35,609 bases of DNA, taken from contig MFNF01000021.1 of the NCBI GenBank assembly GCA_001783715.1, positions 1-35,609 on the forward strand, read 5' to 3'. The position numbers were made by a program, and so were the translations under genes. Positions 33,854 through 35,609 of this stretch are shown one piece after another. The notes beneath the pieces were generated by a model. It was not told where the DNA came from. It made no database searches and saw nothing but the letters and a program-made list of their open reading frames with translations. This stretch comes from Candidatus Lambdaproteobacteria bacterium RIFOXYD2_FULL_56_26. GTDB taxonomy: Bacteria; SAR324; XYD2-FULL-50-16. The number at the start of each line of letters is the position of its first letter. Positions within the stretch are counted from its first letter, which is position 1.

Positions 33854-34186
33854 TTAAACCCCTAAGCTGTCGTCTTTTTGCTGCATCTTGGCTAGGTCTG
33901 CAACATCCCGCTGCATGAACTGTTCGACCGTTTCGGTATCGTATTCATCCTTGATGTATTGAGCGATGCCGCGCAGGTTCCCCACCTTTTTAATATCCAC
34001 ATCCTCAGGCATGTCCACTCCCAAAAACTCATGTAAGGTGATCACCATTTCAAAAGCTTCTAGGGAATCCAAGCCGACTTCATCCATCAAGTCTGCCGTT
34101 GGGTCGATTTGGGTCGAAGCATCCAAATGTAAAAAAGAAACTAAGAAATCACTAATTTTTTGTTCTAAACTCGATTGATCAATCAT
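33854..34186 (-). CDS. Acyl carrier protein
   Basis: A 110-residue acidic protein with the phosphopantetheine site VGLDSLEAFEMV (Ser41) and four-helix ACP pattern. It is longer than a standard 78-residue ACP because of an extra C-terminal tail (QFMQRDVADLAKMQQKDDSLGV). It is the first gene of the operon, with an AGG about nine bases before the ATG. It is the dedicated tether for the downstream ketosynthase, reductase and dehydratase. No phosphopantetheinyl transferase is present, so a host enzyme must load it. Confidence 0.92.
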   Translation of the reverse strand: MIDQSSLEQKISDFLVSFLHLDASTQIDPTADLMDEVGLDSLEAFEMVITLHEFLGVDMPEDVDIKKVGNLRGIAQYIKDEYDTETVEQFMQRDVADLAKMQQKDDSLGV

Positions 34187-34356
34187 TTTTTTTACCTGGA
34201 TGGCAATTGATGTAAATGTTTGTTCAGAGCAAGACTACAGGGTTTTTAAAGGCAGTAAACAACAAAATTTTTTGTGGCAAATGAGCCTACATAGGCTGTC
34301 TGTATGGGTCCTATAGGTGTCACATTGACAGCATGAAATAGGTGCATCTGGTAAGG
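34187..34356 (-). promoter_or_regulatory. Upstream region of the lipid-type operon with several inverted repeats
   Basis: The region must hold the operon promoter. Three short inverted repeats stand out: TGTCA-CAT-TGACA at 34318-34330, CCTATAGG at 34310-34317 and AGCCTA-CA-TAGGCT at 34284-34297. On the minus strand TTGCCA (complement of 34274-34279) is a -35 candidate, but no good -10 follows. The operator role of the repeats is inference. Confidence 0.35.
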
Positions 34357-34694
34357 TGGTCAGCAAAATTTGGACTATCGGCAAAGCTCTGATCGTCTTC
34401 CAGCAAGGAGAAAGGCTGAGCAACAAACGACAACAATACAAAGCTGAATTCAAAACGAAAGCTGCGTTGGAGGCAACCAAGGGTAAGCGAACGATTTCCG
34501 AACTTTCAGCTTTGTGCCAGATCCACCCGACCCTGATCAACACTTGGAAAAAGTCCCTGGTCCAGGGTGCAACCGGGGTCTGTGAAAAGGGCAAAAAGCA
34601 AGTCGCCAAACAAGGCCCGAGTGAAGAAGAGCTCTACAAGGAGATCGGCAAATTCAAGATGGAGCAGGACTTTTTAGGATATATCCGCAATTAG
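34357..34694 (+). mobile_element. Left part of a truncated IS3-family element
   Basis: TGGTCAGCAAAATTTGGAC at 34357 resembles the left inverted repeat of IS3-family elements (TG start, TTGGAC core), and the truncated orfA follows. No orfB or right end is present; the next sequence belongs to an IS5-family transposase. Confidence 0.45.
34416..34694 (+). pseudogene. Truncated IS3-family transposase OrfA
   Basis: The peptide LSNKRQQYKAEFKTKAALEATKGKRTISEL...IHPTLINTWKKSLVQGA...EELYKEIGKFKMEQDFL matches IS3-family OrfA (HTH plus coiled coil). The natural start would be ATG at 34416, here CTG, with AAGGAG five bases upstream; the frame is open back to GTG at 34356. It runs out right after MEQDFL, where family members continue into LKKK and the OrfA/OrfB overlap. 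OrfB is absent. The gene was cut by arrival of the next element. Confidence 0.82.
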
Positions 34695-34745
34695 TTCTTT
34701 TCGCTAATTGTCGCTATTTTTCCCTTACAATCTCAAGGCGGAACA

Positions 34746-35565
34746 ATGGAAAAAGTAAAATCCTGGGAAGTGTCGGATGCGTTTTGGGAGAGGGTGGAAC
34801 CCCTGATCCCCAAGCCGGAGCGGGACCCAAGCAAGTTGTATCAAAGGAAGGCTGGTGGGGGTCGGAAGCCACTCCCGCCCAAGCAGATTTTTGAAGGAAT
34901 TGTGTTTGTTCTGCGAACCGGTTGCCAGTGGAAATCGCTCCCCAAAGAGCGGTTTGGTAGCGCCAGTTCAATCCATGGCTACTTCCAGAAGTGGTCGGAG
35001 GCTGGATTCTTCCTGGCGCTTTGGCAGGCAGGTTTGGCGGAATATGATGCGATGGAGGGGATCGCTTGGTCCTGGCAGGCGATAGACGGGACGATGGTCA
35101 AGGCTCCCTTGGCGCAGGATGCCGTTGGACTGGGGCCAACGGATAGAGGGAAAAAACGGTCAATGCCGCAGGCATTGGCCAGTCTTGAGCCGCTGTTTCA
35201 AAACTCCCAAACGCCATATGCTGGTGGACGGGCGTGGAGTCCCGTTGTCGATCGTCGTGACCGGAGCAAATGACCATGATGTCAGCCAGCTTGAGGCGGT
35301 CTTGGCCGGGGTGGTGATCAAAAGGCCCAAGCGCCTCCAGCATCTATGTGCAGACAGGGGGTACTTTGGAAAATTGGCGGCCTGGATCATGCGCTTCTAT
35401 GACTATGCGCCGAAGGTTGACCCAAGAGGTGCAGCAGAAAAAAGAAGCCCCAGGAAGCGGGCGAGAAGATGGGTGGTTGAAGTGGTTCATGCTTGGCTAA
35501 ACCGCTTCCGCAAACTCCTAGATAGTGTAGTCACGAGATTGTGGCCCAAAGAAAAATGCACCTGA
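34746..35565 (+). pseudogene. Frameshifted IS5-family transposase
   Basis: The first frame reads SWEVSDAFWERVEPLIPKPERDP, the RKPLPPKQIFEGIVFVLRTGCQWKSLPKERF block and the first Asp in WQAIDGTMVKAPLAQ, typical DUF4096 plus DDE_Tnp_1. After GPTDRGK the frame changes at a six-A run (35151-35156); the second frame carries KRHMLVDGRGVPLSIVVTGANDHD, LCADRGYFG and RRWVVEVVHAWLNRFRKLL. An extra stretch of about 48 bases separates GKNG from KRHM compared with relatives. The end (DSVVTRLWPKEKCT) departs from the family, so the 3' end is also damaged. It belongs to a different IS5 lineage from the one at 19495. Confidence 0.85.
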
Positions 35566-35609
35566 TATGAATTGCCGCCAAGAAGGAATTCGCGTTTTTC
35601 GTGTATCTG

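Noticed and set aside
20859-34186. Direct assignment as an aryl polyene or ladderane cluster
   Set aside because: Key aryl polyene genes (ammonia-lyase, AMP-ligase, glycosyl/acyltransferase) are absent, and ladderane biosynthesis itself is not fully established, so only partial analogy is claimed.
35119-35565. Possible programmed frameshift at the A6 run (35151-35156) of the second IS5 transposase
   Set aside because: The two frames are related by +1 (or -2), not the -1 slip usual for A-AAA-AAC signals, and an extra ~48-base stretch plus a damaged 3' end point to decay.
19495-35565. Composite transposon carrying the 12-gene operon
   Set aside because: The flanking IS elements belong to different lineages and both transposases are broken, so they do not form a matched pair; a general island is the safer reading.

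Overview
The window comes from a Gram-negative bacterium. Signal-peptide-bearing beta-barrel proteins, a LolA-like periplasmic carrier and an RND/MMPL exporter all imply an outer membrane. The species cannot be fixed from the sequence. By eye, about 1.06-19.2 kb is GC-rich with uniform codon use and looks like native chromosome. The left edge (1-1048) and everything right of about 19.2 kb are less GC-rich and carry insertion-sequence debris, so they look acquired.

Left edge: the last 25 codons of an IS1595-family (IS1016-like) transposase run directly into an XcyI/Cfr9I-type restriction endonuclease gene whose recognisable N-terminal homology begins upstream of any good start codon. Native segment, minus strand: yaaA, then an ABC exporter ATPase and its permease, translationally overlapping. 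Plus strand: nadA-nadB-nadC, the complete de novo route from aspartate to nicotinate mononucleotide; a secreted or outer-membrane protein of unknown role; selB; a 1035-residue CHAT/STAND/TPR-like protein whose protease and P-loop residues all look lost; and a UDPGP-family uridylyltransferase. A copper-homeostasis operon follows (CsoR-type repressor, CopZ-like chaperone, CopA P-type ATPase) with a palindromic operator over its -10 box. A decayed copy of the copA 3' end and a small secreted protein close this part.

At 19495-20400 sits a 906-bp IS5-family element with matching terminal repeats, a TA target duplication and a broken transposase carrying a 39-bp tandem hairpin repeat. A small Cro/CI-like HTH protein follows.

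The most striking content is a compact 12-gene minus-strand operon (34186 down to 20859). In transcription order it encodes an acyl carrier protein, a FabZ-like dehydratase, an intact FabF-type ketosynthase, a second ketosynthase with all three catalytic residues replaced (chain-length-factor-like), a FabG-type reductase, a FadH-like dienoyl reductase with a changed active-site residue, a SAM methyltransferase, a LolA-like carrier, a beta-barrel protein, an RND/MMPL exporter, a B12-type radical SAM enzyme and a hotdog thioesterase. Together they can build a reduced or polyenic acyl chain on a dedicated carrier protein, modify it, release it and move it toward the outer membrane. The product is unknown. 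Truncated IS3- and IS5-family genes lie upstream, so the operon is bracketed by mobile elements.

No tRNA, rRNA or CRISPR array was recognised by eye.
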